A stretch of DNA of 16,274 bases from Verrucomicrobiales bacterium (GCA_023253615.1 JALRFZ010000016.1:1-16274), one strand, 5' to 3'. Numbered from the stretch's first letter, positions 1-7,591 are shown. Notes: generated by a model not told the origin, from the sequence alone. A program made the numbers and translations.

Positions 1-841
1 CGGCGGCGAGGTGTTTCCAAGCGCCTTCTCCGATGGGCTCGCCACCGCTGCTGCGGGTGGTGCCGGAGGCATCCCTCACTTCGACATAGGCGACGCCATC
101 GCTCACGCCGAGGATGAAGGAGGAGGGGCCTTCCTCACGTCGGAAAAGCACGGCATCCTTCGCGGAGGCGGAGGGTTTCACCCAGGCCATGATCGTCACC
201 TGGGCGCCGGCTTCCCAATTGAGGGATTCTCCGGCCGGGATCTCCATTCCATTGGTGCCGAAGAGAATCGCACCGGCACCGATGAGCGCTCCCTCGGTCG
301 GGGTCGGCGCGGAGGTGGCGGTGTTCTCCTTCGAGGAATAGTCACGGGGAGGCGCACCGCGTTCGGCGAAGTGGTAGACGAGCACGGCGGGTTCCGGGTA
401 GGTCTCTTTGGAATTGCCGGCGTTCTCGGCGGCGGCGTTGCCGAAATAGAGCCAGACTTTCGTGGGGTCGGCCCCTTCCTTGATTTCGGGCAGGCGCAGC
501 CAGAGGAAGGCCTCGTTCATCAGCGCGTCGTAGCGCTCGAGGTGGAATGGCAACTCCGTCTTGTGATCGTCGGCGAGGACGCGGAGATCGCTGCCGTCTT
601 CCTTCAGGCTGGTGAAGGGGAAATTGCCCTCATGCAGGCGCACCAGCACGGTGGCGGCGCCTTCGGGGCGTCCGGCATCGGCGGGCTTCACCTCGAGCGA
701 TTTGCGGGCCGTCCAGGCCGTGTCCCACCAGGGTCCTTCAGGCTTGCCGCCACCACCGCCGGCAGCAGATCCCGCGACCGGGAGGAAGGTCAGGATGACC
801 GCGAGAATCGCGGGGAGACGGAGAAATGTCGGAATGTTCAT
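1..841 (-). CDS. Exported DUF2341-LamG protein, C-terminus outside window
   Basis: Reading leftwards from an ATG at 841, an open frame runs without a stop to base 2, giving 280 residues of a longer protein. Residues 1-27 form a signal peptide (hydrophobic LPAILAVILTFLPVAG, likely cleavage after GSAA). Residues about 37-135 match a DUF2341 domain: the WWDTAWTARKSLEV opening, a central LRVLADD, LPFHLERYD and the ending VWLYFGN. A LamG/concanavalin A-like jelly-roll begins near residue 155 (VLVYHFAE; INWEAGAQVTIMAWVKPS-type strand; GAWKHLAA at the edge). From memory, such proteins in Verrucomicrobia and Planctomycetes often carry a C-terminal MotA/TolQ/ExbB proton-channel segment, but that part is not visible here. 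The gene starts 21 bases after the FhaC-like gene, so the two are probably co-transcribed. It has no Shine-Dalgarno; its leader is almost pure pyrimidine. The domain calls are solid; the role (binding or energising at the envelope) is inferred. Confidence 0.85.
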   Translation of the reverse strand, partial: MNIPTFLRLPAILAVILTFLPVAGSAAGGGGGKPEGPWWDTAWTARKSLEVKPADAGRPEGAATVLVRLHEGNFPFTSLKEDGSDLRVLADDHKTELPFHLERYDALMNEAFLWLRLPEIKEGADPTKVWLYFGNAAAENAGNSKETYPEPAVLVYHFAERGAPPRDYSSKENTATSAPTPTEGALIGAGAILFGTNGMEIPAGESLNWEAGAQVTIMAWVKPSASAKDAVLFRREEGPSSFILGVSDGVAYVEVRDASGTTRSSGGEPIGEGAWKHLAA

Positions 842-862
842 GACGGATGGAAAGAGAGGGGA

Positions 863-2548
863 TCAGAAACCGGCTTCGACCTGAAAGAGCATGAAAGGAT
901 CGCTCGCCTGGGTGGTGCCCTGGTCGATGAGCGGCCAGGCGACCTCGACGGAGCCCTCGAGGTTTTCGCGGAAAAGGAAGCGGGTGCCGAGACCCCAGCT
1001 CGAGAGGCGGAAGAGGTCGTTCTGGTCGGGCAGGGGATCGTTCAGATAAAGGCGCCCGACATCGTAGAAGGTGTGGAAACGCCACTCGTTGACAGGATCG
1101 CCGTTGTCCTGCTTCTCGGTCGATTTCAACAGGCTCGGGGTGCGGAACTCGCCGGTGAGGAACCAGCCCCCGTCGCCGATGGCCTCGGACTCGAGATAAC
1201 CACGTACCGTCGAGGCGCCGCCGCCGGCGAATTGTTCGGTGTTGATGAGCGGATTGGTCGTGGCCTGACCCTGGATTTTCCCGAAGGCTTCGAAGCCTTT
1301 GGGAAGGTCTTGCGTCCGCGAGAGATCACCTCGGAAATAAAAGAAGCTGCCGTCTGCCTCGAACCGCTTCGTGTCGAATTCCTGCACGCCGCTGCCCATG
1401 CCGCGGAAGGCCCAGGTGGCGGAGGCGTTCACTTCGGTGAAGGATTTGTCACCGAGCCAGCCGCCTCCATAGGCGAGGGTCGCGGGCCAGTATTCAATGG
1501 GCGTGGAGAAAACCTCGTCTTCGATCTCGAGATCTTCTTCGAAACGTTTGAAATCCATGCCCACGCTGAGCGAATGGAAGTAGTCGCCGCGTCCGGGAAG
1601 AGTGAAGAGACCGCGGAATCCCGCGGTTTCCCCCCGTCCCAACACGGCCGCGCCGCCGAGGGTGGAAACGTCGCTGTTCTGTTTCGTGGCGGTGAGGAGC
1701 AGGGAGAAATCGGGAGCCTTCGCGAAACGCGCGATGTAATAAGCGGAATAGATCTCGGCGTCTGCGATGCGCTCGGGGGCGAGCTGGGTGGAGAGCCCGA
1801 GGCTGTGGCCGAGCTGCCAGAGATTGTTGTAGCTCCACGATCCGTTGAAACGGAGAGGAGTCGTGTCGGGGCTGTGGCGGTTGTTCAGCTCGATGCTGCC
1901 GTGCATCGGCAGGGAATCCTCGACCAACAAATCCACATCGATCGTGCCGGGGACGATGCCGGGGCGCACCGAAGGCGTCACCTTGCGATCGGCCCAGCCG
2001 TTCAGGGCGACGATGTCCTCCTGCACCTTCGCGAAATCCGGCACGGTCCCCTCGGCGAGAGACGGAGCGTTTTTCTTGATCTGGCTGGGCAGGTGATACT
2101 TGGCGTCCCGCACCCGGAGGCGCCCGACGGCGTTTTCCGTGGCGACGAGATAGATGATGCCCCGGGTGCCGTTCTGCACCGGCAACTCCACCCCGACGCT
2201 CTGGTAGCCCTTGTCGTGATAGGCTTTTTCGAGGGCGGCGCGGGCCTCTTCGAGGTCGTCGAGGTTCCGCGCGAGGCCGGTGAAAGGATAGACCGCGTCC
2301 GCGATTTCCTCGGGCGTCAGCAGCTTCGTTCCCCGCACGCGGAACTGGCGGACGGGGAAAGTGAGTTCGCGCTGCTGTTCGAGCTGCTCCTGCGTCGGCG
2401 GCGCGAAGGGGAGGGGAGGCGGATCCACCGGCAGGGATACTTCCTCGGCGGCCTCCAGGCAAACAACGGCCACCAGAGAACAGACGCCCGAGATCACCTT
2501 GGCGACTGCTCTCCGTGAGACCAAAATCTGCGAAAAGCGCAACGACAT
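863..2548 (-). CDS. FhaC/ShlB/HecB-type outer-membrane transporter (TpsB, Omp85 superfamily)
   Basis: A 561-residue protein that probably forms a 16-strand outer-membrane beta-barrel with periplasmic POTRA domains, as in two-partner secretion transporters. Residues 1-34 look like a signal peptide (basic start, hydrophobic SGVCSLVAVVCLEAA). A proline-rich linker follows at about 40-55. POTRA 1 spans about 64-137 (FPVRQFRVRGTKLLTPEEI; EKAYHDKGYQSVGVELP) and POTRA 2 about 138-212. The barrel fills 213-561 and contains the Omp85 signature VRGY at 448-451 and FYDVG at 494-498. The chain ends in Phe, the usual beta-signal. The length fits FhaC (about 550). No haemagglutinin-type TpsA substrate is seen; the next gene encodes a DUF2341-LamG protein. 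The start at 2548 gives a complete signal peptide, but no Shine-Dalgarno is present. Family assignment is good; the cargo is unknown. Confidence 0.85.
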   Translation of the reverse strand: MSLRFSQILVSRRAVAKVISGVCSLVAVVCLEAAEEVSLPVDPPPLPFAPPTQEQLEQQRELTFPVRQFRVRGTKLLTPEEIADAVYPFTGLARNLDDLEEARAALEKAYHDKGYQSVGVELPVQNGTRGIIYLVATENAVGRLRVRDAKYHLPSQIKKNAPSLAEGTVPDFAKVQEDIVALNGWADRKVTPSVRPGIVPGTIDVDLLVEDSLPMHGSIELNNRHSPDTTPLRFNGSWSYNNLWQLGHSLGLSTQLAPERIADAEIYSAYYIARFAKAPDFSLLLTATKQNSDVSTLGGAAVLGRGETAGFRGLFTLPGRGDYFHSLSVGMDFKRFEEDLEIEDEVFSTPIEYWPATLAYGGGWLGDKSFTEVNASATWAFRGMGSGVQEFDTKRFEADGSFFYFRGDLSRTQDLPKGFEAFGKIQGQATTNPLINTEQFAGGGASTVRGYLESEAIGDGGWFLTGEFRTPSLLKSTEKQDNGDPVNEWRFHTFYDVGRLYLNDPLPDQNDLFRLSSWGLGTRFLFRENLEGSVEVAWPLIDQGTTQASDPFMLFQVEAGF

Positions 2549-2608
2549 CTGGGCGGAAATAATTCCCGACTAGAGTCCGTCAGAGCCGTTCATCCTCAAG
2601 CAGCGCCC

Positions 2609-2626
2609 TGTGACGTTCGCGTCACA
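2609..2626. promoter_or_regulatory. Perfect 7-bp inverted repeat TGTGACG-TTCG-CGTCACA
   Basis: TGTGACG and its exact reverse complement flank a four-base centre. The outer bases TGTGA-N8-TCACA resemble a CRP/FNR-family operator, although classical CRP sites have N6. It lies 61-78 bases upstream of the FhaC-like start and downstream of the TATAAT at 2670-2675. It could therefore be a repressor site or a hairpin in the mRNA leader. The symmetry is seen directly; the regulator is inferred. Confidence 0.45.
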
Positions 2627-2669
2627 TTCAGGGGTTTGATAGGGTGGGAAATTCCGTAAATTGATGAAA

Positions 2670-2675
2670 ATTATA
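2670..2675 (-). promoter_or_regulatory. Candidate -10 box (TATAAT) for the FhaC-like/DUF2341 unit
   Basis: The minus strand reads TATAAT, a perfect sigma-70 -10 hexamer, in an AT-rich island (about 2655-2692) inside a GC-rich window. No good -35 hexamer lies 16-18 bases upstream, so an activator may be needed. It would give a leader of roughly 115 bases before the ATG at 2548. The remaining parts of the 318-base gap 2549-2866 hold the palindrome at 2609-2626, the TGAC cluster at 2755-2812 and a hairpin at 2827-2845; no gene was found in it. Confidence 0.4.
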
Positions 2676-2754
2676 CAAATGCCGAAATTTAGGAGATCCG
2701 AAAAAACCGAGGGCTTCGATCGGCTGCAGACCAATCAAGAGAGGGAATTCGTGG

Positions 2755-2812
2755 TGACGAAAATGACGAGGTGAGGGCAAACTGTCACACCTTCGCCCGT
2801 GACGTTTTTGAC
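2755..2812. promoter_or_regulatory. Cluster of TGAC half sites, including two TGAC-N5-TGAC direct repeats
   Basis: TGAC occurs at 2755, 2764, 2800 and 2809, and GTCA at 2784. The pairs 2755/2764 and 2800/2809 have the same 9-base period (TGACGAAAATGACG and TGACGTTTTTGACA) and lie exactly 45 bases apart. With the GTCA/TGAC cores of the palindrome at 2609-2626, this is several times the number expected by chance in 230 bases (about two). Tandem half sites of this kind are typical of response-regulator binding sites. The position upstream of the TATAAT at 2670 would suit an activator of the FhaC-like gene. Confidence 0.35.
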
Positions 2813-2826
2813 ATTCTCAAATCTCA

Positions 2827-2845
2827 CCGGCATGGCGGTTGCCGG
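2827..2845 (-). terminator. Weak hairpin after the dehydrogenase gene
   Basis: CCGGCA and TGCCGG form a perfect 6-bp GC-rich stem with a 7-base loop, 21 bases beyond the stop of the short-chain dehydrogenase. The downstream minus-strand sequence (TGAGATTTGAG) has only a poor T tract, so termination would be weak or Rho-assisted. A 12-base palindrome, ATCGACGTCGAT, lies next to it at 2847-2858. Confidence 0.35.
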
Positions 2846-2866
2846 AATCGACGTCGATCACCCGCA

Positions 2867-3646
2867 TCAACTATGCATCACCTGGCCGCCGTCCACGTTC
2901 AAGGTCTGTCCGGTGAGGTTGCGGCAGGCGTCGCTGGCGAGAAAGACAGCCATGGCTCCGAACTCCGCGGGCTCCTGCCAACGCCCCATGGGGGAAACGC
3001 GGCGGATTTTTTCCTCGGCCCACTCCTCGTAACTCATTGTCGTGGCTTCCTTCGAGGCGGCGTAGACGGAGCGGTTCAATTCGGTTTTCACCATGCCGGG
3101 AGAGAGGGCATTCACGCGGATGCCGTAGGGTGCGAAATCCTTCGCCGCGAGCTGCGCGAAATTGATCACCGCCGCTTTCGAGGCGCTGTAGGGCGGGTCC
3201 GTCTGCGATCCGATCTGGCCGGCGACGGAGGAGAGGATGAGCACGGACTTCCGCGTCGTCTCACCCGACAGCAAAGCCGGGACGCAGGCATGCACGGTGT
3301 TGACGACGCCCATCAGGGTCACGTCGAGGACGCGGCTCCAATCGGACGGCTCGAGACTCCAGAAGGGAAAACCCGTCTTGCCCGACCCGATCGCGGCGGC
3401 ACAGACGAGGTGATCGATCGGATGATCCGCGACCGCGTCGCGCAGCGCCGCATGGTCGGCGACGTTCACGGCGCGGGTGGTGACGCGGCCGGATGCCTCC
3501 TTCTGGAGTTCGGTCAGGGTAGCGGCATCGAGATCGAGTGCGAGGAGATCGGCCCCGGCGTCGAGAAAGGCGCGGGCGATGGCGAGCCCGATGCCGCGGG
3601 CGGCTCCGGTGATGGCGACAGTTTGTCCGGCGAGGGAAAGAGTCAT
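2867..3646 (-). CDS. Short-chain dehydrogenase/reductase (classical SDR)
   Basis: A 259-residue NAD(P)-dependent oxidoreductase with a complete classical SDR layout. The nucleotide-binding glycine motif TGAARGIG is at 13-20. Acidic residues at the end of strand beta-2 (LALDLD, 35-40) suggest NAD rather than NADP. The usual NNAG is replaced by CAAAIG near 82-87. The catalytic set is Asn116, Ser140, Tyr153 and Lys157 (YSASK), and the chain ends with the expected LTGQTLNVDGG. The substrate cannot be told from sequence. The ATG at 3646 places the glycine motif at the normal distance; a longer frame upstream belongs to the neighbour's region. Its ATG overlaps the stop of the DUF2752 gene (ATGA), so translation is probably coupled, and it is the last gene of a three-gene unit. 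No Shine-Dalgarno is present. Confidence 0.9.
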   Translation of the reverse strand: MTLSLAGQTVAITGAARGIGLAIARAFLDAGADLLALDLDAATLTELQKEASGRVTTRAVNVADHAALRDAVADHPIDHLVCAAAIGSGKTGFPFWSLEPSDWSRVLDVTLMGVVNTVHACVPALLSGETTRKSVLILSSVAGQIGSQTDPPYSASKAAVINFAQLAAKDFAPYGIRVNALSPGMVKTELNRSVYAASKEATTMSYEEWAEEKIRRVSPMGRWQEPAEFGAMAVFLASDACRNLTGQTLNVDGGQVMHS

Positions 3647-4059
3647 GGCAGGAAAAGGAGAAGATAGATCCAGTTGAGCAATAAAAGAACACCGGCGACG
3701 ACGAGATTGCGTTTGAGGCGGCGGTTCTGTTCGGGGATCGGAGGAGGTTCGATGCCGCGGAGATAGCGGCTCCATCCCGTCGCGACCCAGGCCAGGAGGA
3801 TCGCGATCCCCACGACGACGGCCGGATTGAATCGTGTCGATGCGACGAGATCCCCCGAGACGAGGGCGCGCACCGAGCGCGTGCCGCCGCAGCCGAGGCA
3901 GGGCAGGCCGGTCGCCTGATGAAACCCGCATGCCGGGGGACGTGCCGGAAGGTGATCGTAGAACCTCGCCGCCAAGAGCAACGCCACGACCGCGCTCAAG
4001 GTCACGAGCGGCCCGACGAGCCATTGTACGTGGCGGACGCGGGGAAGGGCCTCATCCAT
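3643..4059 (-). CDS. DUF2752 family membrane protein
   Basis: A 138-residue protein with three hydrophobic spans (about 12-31, 80-96 and 117-136). After the first span comes the DUF2752 signature: a Cys near 44, then TGLPCLGCGGTR with Cys at 54 and 57, then the GD...RFNP motif. The family is of unknown function; the cysteines are its conserved feature. The preceding gene's TGA overlaps this ATG by one base (TGATG). A GTG directly before it at 4062 is an alternative start that would add one residue. No Shine-Dalgarno is seen, so coupled reinitiation is likely. It lies between a membrane-anchored protein and an SDR, which gives no clear functional hint. Family assignment is confident; the function is unknown. 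Confidence 0.85.
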   Translation of the reverse strand: MDEALPRVRHVQWLVGPLVTLSAVVALLLAARFYDHLPARPPACGFHQATGLPCLGCGGTRSVRALVSGDLVASTRFNPAVVVGIAILLAWVATGWSRYLRGIEPPPIPEQNRRLKRNLVVAGVLLLLNWIYLLLFLP

Positions 4060-5048
4060 CACGGCGCGGGCAGGAGGACGAGCTTGAGCGAGGCTCTCGC
4101 CGGGGCGCCGGCCTCACCGGGCTTCGCGAGATCGGCGAGAAAGCGGTCCGCGGGCAGGCGTCCGGGGCCGGTCAGCGATTTTTTGATTGCGGCGAGCCGC
4201 TCCGTCGCCGGTGCCGGATCCGCCGCCACCAGCTCGAGCTGGAGACGGGGGCGGTTCAGTCCCGAACGTTCGCAGACCAGGTCGTAATCCTTCACGAGCC
4301 GGACCATGCGATCGAGGTGCACGGGCTGATCATCGAGATCGACGGAGAAGAGGTCGGGTGATTCGATCTGTTGGCGCAGGGTCGAGGTGCGCGAGGCGGT
4401 GAGATCGACGAGTTGGTCGAAATCCAACGCACCCTCCACGAGATAGGCGGGCGATTCCTTCACGAACACCTCGCGCTCCGGCGCGTAGAGTTCGCCTTTC
4501 GCGTACCAGGCCCCTTCCTTCCATTCGAGATCGACCGTTTTCATCGCCTCGGGAAAGCGGGCTTCGAAGAGCATCTGCGTGATCTTCTCCAAATCCTCCT
4601 CGCGCTTCTTCGTGGCCGCATCGGCAAACTCACCCACCGCCTTCAACACCGTGTCGCGCAGTCTGTCGAACTTCGCGGCTTCGGCCTCCTCGCGTTGTTT
4701 CGCGTAGGGCGTGTTCAACGAATGGTATTCTGTCAGGACGACTTCGGCGCTGTGAGGACCGATGTTGTGTTTCAGGAGAATGCTCTCCGCGGTCGGGGCG
4801 AGGGGATCGCGCAGCCCGAGGAGCTGTTTCTTGAAAAAGCCGATCCGCTCCACCGAGAGGATCTCGATTCCAGGCTCGGCGCGCAGCTCGGCGAGGGCTC
4901 CGCGCCATTGGAAGCCGCGGACGAGGAGGAAGATCGTGAACCCCAGCACCAGCGCCGCCAGGGTCGCCGAGCCGAGGACATAGAGCGTCGATCGCGGCTC
5001 GCGCAAGGGGCGGGCCGGTTTCACGGACTTGGAGGCGGCGGGGTCCAT
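4059..5048 (-). CDS. Membrane-anchored protein of unknown function
   Basis: A 329-residue protein with a basic, proline-rich N-terminus, one transmembrane helix at about 22-43 (TLYVLGSATLAALVLGFTIF) and a large domain that should lie in the periplasm. Right after the helix, LRAEPGIEILSVERIG followed by GLRDPLAP resembles a segment found before the OmpA domain in some OmpA-family proteins. The C-terminal stretch (LQLELVAAD...AAIKKSL...RF) is weakly OmpA-like, but the peptidoglycan-binding Asp/Arg pattern is not recognisable. A charged, probably helical region lies at about 115-160. I chose the ATG at 5048 because it leaves a short cytoplasmic tail before the helix; the frame stays open to 5189 but would then overlap most of the divergent promoter region. 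It is the first gene of the unit with the DUF2752 and SDR genes. Confidence 0.7.
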   Translation of the reverse strand: MDPAASKSVKPARPLREPRSTLYVLGSATLAALVLGFTIFLLVRGFQWRGALAELRAEPGIEILSVERIGFFKKQLLGLRDPLAPTAESILLKHNIGPHSAEVVLTEYHSLNTPYAKQREEAEAAKFDRLRDTVLKAVGEFADAATKKREEDLEKITQMLFEARFPEAMKTVDLEWKEGAWYAKGELYAPEREVFVKESPAYLVEGALDFDQLVDLTASRTSTLRQQIESPDLFSVDLDDQPVHLDRMVRLVKDYDLVCERSGLNRPRLQLELVAADPAPATERLAAIKKSLTGPGRLPADRFLADLAKPGEAGAPARASLKLVLLPAP

Positions 5049-5200
5049 GCCGGGAGAATAGGCGAGGTGTTTTGGGGAATCGAGTGCGAATTTTGAGAGA
5101 AGGGAATCCCGTTCCCCGTAGGAATAGGCTTGTGAAAGGGGGGCTGTCCGTGGTCCCATCAGGAAGGGCTGACTTTTTTTCAAATCCATCCTCCGATCCC
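5049..5200. other. Divergent intergenic region with presumed promoters
   Basis: These 152 bases separate two divergent transcription units and must contain both promoters if the start choices at 5048 and 5201 are right. I found no convincing -35/-10 pair on either strand. A run of seven T at 5174-5180 and a short GGGAATCCC near 5103-5111 are the only visible features. Confidence 0.4.
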
Positions 5201-7591
5201 ATGACCCGATCCTCCATTTTTTTCGTCCTCTGGACCACCGTCGCCGGAATCTCGCATGCCGACGAACCAGGAAAGGTTCCCGGCCTCACCATCTCCGAAT
5301 ATCCCCGTCACGCGGAGCAGGTCGACGAGGCCAGCTTTTATCTCGATCCCGGCGAGTCGGGCGATCCGATCGGGCCGTCCAAACTCACCAAGTCGCTCGA
5401 TCCGTGGACTTGGACGGCGGAGCGAAACGCGGTCGCACGCGGCGAACTGATCATCCCGGAAGACGGCGACTATGCCTTTGTCGCTGACAGCCACTACGAT
5501 CGCAACGTCTTGATGATAGACGATAAGGTGGTCTGCGGATTTCGCGACGGAACGGACCGGGTCGCGACGATCCCCTTGAAAAAAGGACCGGTCGAGATCT
5601 GCGTGGTTGGCTATGTCGGCAGCCGGGGCAGTGCGAAGGTCTTGTGGCGGCCGCCCGGATACAAGGAGCTCGGGCCCATCCCGTCCCACGCCCTGCGGAC
5701 GAAAGGTGTTCCCGCCGCGCCGCGGAAGGGGGGCCTCGTTGTCGCGAAGGATTTTGTGGTCGAGGTCTACCACAACGGAACCCGCGTGCCGGACGAAAAA
5801 CGCGAGTATCTCCTCGATCGTTTCGGTGCCTCCGCCGAGTGCATCGACGTGCCCTTGCAGGCGGGGGACTGGATCGTCTTCCATGTCGCGAACAATCGCC
5901 TCCGCCACGAGGGCCGGATGTATTTTGCGATGGCCGCTTCAAATGGAGCGGATCGCTTCGCCCATGTTTCGGATCCCGCCTCCCCGCAATGGAGCAGTTG
6001 CTACGACCCGGGCCGGGCGCGGGACTTCATCAAAGGGCGGCACGAGGGCAACGAGTCGCGTGCCGTATCCATCACGAAGGTCTGGGAGGAAGGGGACAAA
6101 TACATGACCGAGTTTTCCGGCGCGACCCTTCCGGGTGCGCCTTTGTGGGGGGCCGCTCCCTCGTGCTGGATCAAATATGTCGTTCCAGGAGCGGAAAAAA
6201 AACCGAAGACAAAACCGCGCGGAAACTCTTCGAGTTCCGATGCGGAGAAGCTCGTTCCAATCGAGTCAGGGATGGCCATGCCTCCCGGAAAGGCATCGGG
6301 CCCCGCCGAGGAGCCAAAAGTGAATTCGTTGGGAATGAAGTTTCTCCCGGTGCCGGGCACGGAAGTGCTGATGTGCATCCACGAGACACGGAAGGGCGAC
6401 TACGCCGCCTATGCCGCCGAACACCCGCAGGTGCATCAGACGTGGAAAACGATCGAAGCCTATGGGGTCCCGGTGAGCGAGAATGCCGATCACCCCGTCG
6501 TGAATGTGAGTTGGGACGATGCCGTGGCCTTTTGTGAGTGGCTGGGCAAGAAAGAAGGCGCCACCTATCGGCTGCCAACGGATCGTGAGTGGAGTCTGGC
6601 CGTGGGCATCGGAGCCAAAGAACCGAAGGGCATGCCCGAGCGGCTCGACGGCGCCATCAAAGGGATCTACCCTTGGGGGAAGCAGTGGCCTCCTTCGCGT
6701 GGAGCCGGCAATTTTGCCGACTCGGCCGGTGCGGCAAAAATTCCCGGCATGAACGCCATTCCGGGCTACGAGGACGGTTATGCGACCACCGCCCCGGTGA
6801 TGAGTTTCAAAGCCAACCAATCGGGGTTCTACGATCTTAGCGGTAACGTCTGGGAGTGGTGCGAAGACTGGTACGACAAGAATCGCCGCGAGCGGGTCTT
6901 GCGCGGAGGTGCATGGCAGTATGATGAACTAAGCCTGCTTTCATCTGACCGTCTCTGCAATCTCCCCGATACCCGGGACATCTATCGTGGTTTCCGATGT
7001 GTTCTTGATCCTTCCGGGCGAAAGGAGAACGAGAAAATGGCGCACGAGGAGAGCAAGACGCGCTCGACCCTCGCCGTCGAGTCGCCTCGCCGTTGGACGG
7101 TGCAGGTCCTTGCCGCCACCTACGGCACCGGTGGCAAAAACGCGGATGTCACGGAACGGGTCACCCGTTTCGTGGAGGATAGAAAACGTTTTTCCGCTAA
7201 TCCCGTCGATCTCGGCGCCGATCCGAATCCGGGATGGAACAAGGGCCTCCACATCGTCTACCTCAAGGATGGCGTCCGCCGCGAACAGCGGTGGAATGAA
7301 AACGGGACGGTTCTCCCCGATTCTCTCTACGGCCCTCAGGACGCCGGGGAATTGACGCGCTGGCTGGAGGGAACGCGCTGGACGGGGCCCAAGGGCGAAA
7401 TTCAATTTCACCCCTCCGGTCTCATCGCCGGACCGAAGCTTTCGGGCGACCCCCAATGGAAAGCACTCGATTCCCGCAAGATCCGGGTGACCTGGGCGAA
7501 TGAAGAATCGCTCGACTACGAGTTCGATTACGTGTGGTCCGAATTCAAGAGGACCGAGGACGGGAAGGATGGCTATCGCTTGATCAAGTGA
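5201..7591 (+). CDS. Exported mosaic protein: PA14-like, FGE-sulfatase-like and DUF3395-like domains
   Basis: A 796-residue protein. Residues 1-20 are a signal peptide (SSIFFVLWTTVAGISHA), which is why I prefer the ATG at 5201 over one at 5072 in the same frame. Residues about 40-165 look like a PA14-type sugar-binding fold (GELIIPEDGDYAF; LMIDDKVV; VLWRPPGYKELGPIP). Residues about 180-330 are a further domain without a name I can give, rich in Trp and Cys. A Ser/Lys/Pro linker (331-373) leads to an FGE-sulfatase/SUMF1 domain at 374-605 (NSLGMKFLPVPG; RLPTDREW; YDLSGNVWEWCEDWYD; VLRGGAW; RGFRCV). The SUMF1 catalytic Cys pair expected just after RGGAW is absent, so it is probably binding or structural rather than an oxidase. 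Residues about 633-705 match the DUF3395 pattern (ATYGTG...ADVTERV...LGADPNPGWNKGLHIVY). A short C-terminal domain (WLEGTRW...IQFHPSG) follows. It overlaps the next gene by one base. Confidence 0.85.
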   Translation: MTRSSIFFVLWTTVAGISHADEPGKVPGLTISEYPRHAEQVDEASFYLDPGESGDPIGPSKLTKSLDPWTWTAERNAVARGELIIPEDGDYAFVADSHYDRNVLMIDDKVVCGFRDGTDRVATIPLKKGPVEICVVGYVGSRGSAKVLWRPPGYKELGPIPSHALRTKGVPAAPRKGGLVVAKDFVVEVYHNGTRVPDEKREYLLDRFGASAECIDVPLQAGDWIVFHVANNRLRHEGRMYFAMAASNGADRFAHVSDPASPQWSSCYDPGRARDFIKGRHEGNESRAVSITKVWEEGDKYMTEFSGATLPGAPLWGAAPSCWIKYVVPGAEKKPKTKPRGNSSSSDAEKLVPIESGMAMPPGKASGPAEEPKVNSLGMKFLPVPGTEVLMCIHETRKGDYAAYAAEHPQVHQTWKTIEAYGVPVSENADHPVVNVSWDDAVAFCEWLGKKEGATYRLPTDREWSLAVGIGAKEPKGMPERLDGAIKGIYPWGKQWPPSRGAGNFADSAGAAKIPGMNAIPGYEDGYATTAPVMSFKANQSGFYDLSGNVWEWCEDWYDKNRRERVLRGGAWQYDELSLLSSDRLCNLPDTRDIYRGFRCVLDPSGRKENEKMAHEESKTRSTLAVESPRRWTVQVLAATYGTGGKNADVTERVTRFVEDRKRFSANPVDLGADPNPGWNKGLHIVYLKDGVRREQRWNENGTVLPDSLYGPQDAGELTRWLEGTRWTGPKGEIQFHPSGLIAGPKLSGDPQWKALDSRKIRVTWANEESLDYEFDYVWSEFKRTEDGKDGYRLIK

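Noticed and set aside
11..2518. An 835-codon open frame on the plus strand opposite the FhaC-like and DUF2341 genes
   Set aside because: The same in-register codon effect explains it; it even runs through the gap between the two real genes. The minus strand gives signal peptides, POTRA domains and VRGY.
2771..3667. A 298-codon plus-strand frame opposite the dehydrogenase
   Set aside because: The minus strand encodes a complete SDR with its glycine motif and YxxxK; the plus product resembles nothing.
3647..4024. A 126-residue N-terminal extension of the SDR
   Set aside because: The extension is out of frame with, and covers, the DUF2752 gene, is Arg-rich and low in complexity, and the SDR fold begins exactly at the ATG at 3646.
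5072..5200. A 43-residue N-terminal extension of the mosaic protein
   Set aside because: It would bury the clear signal peptide that begins at 5201 and cover the divergent promoter region.
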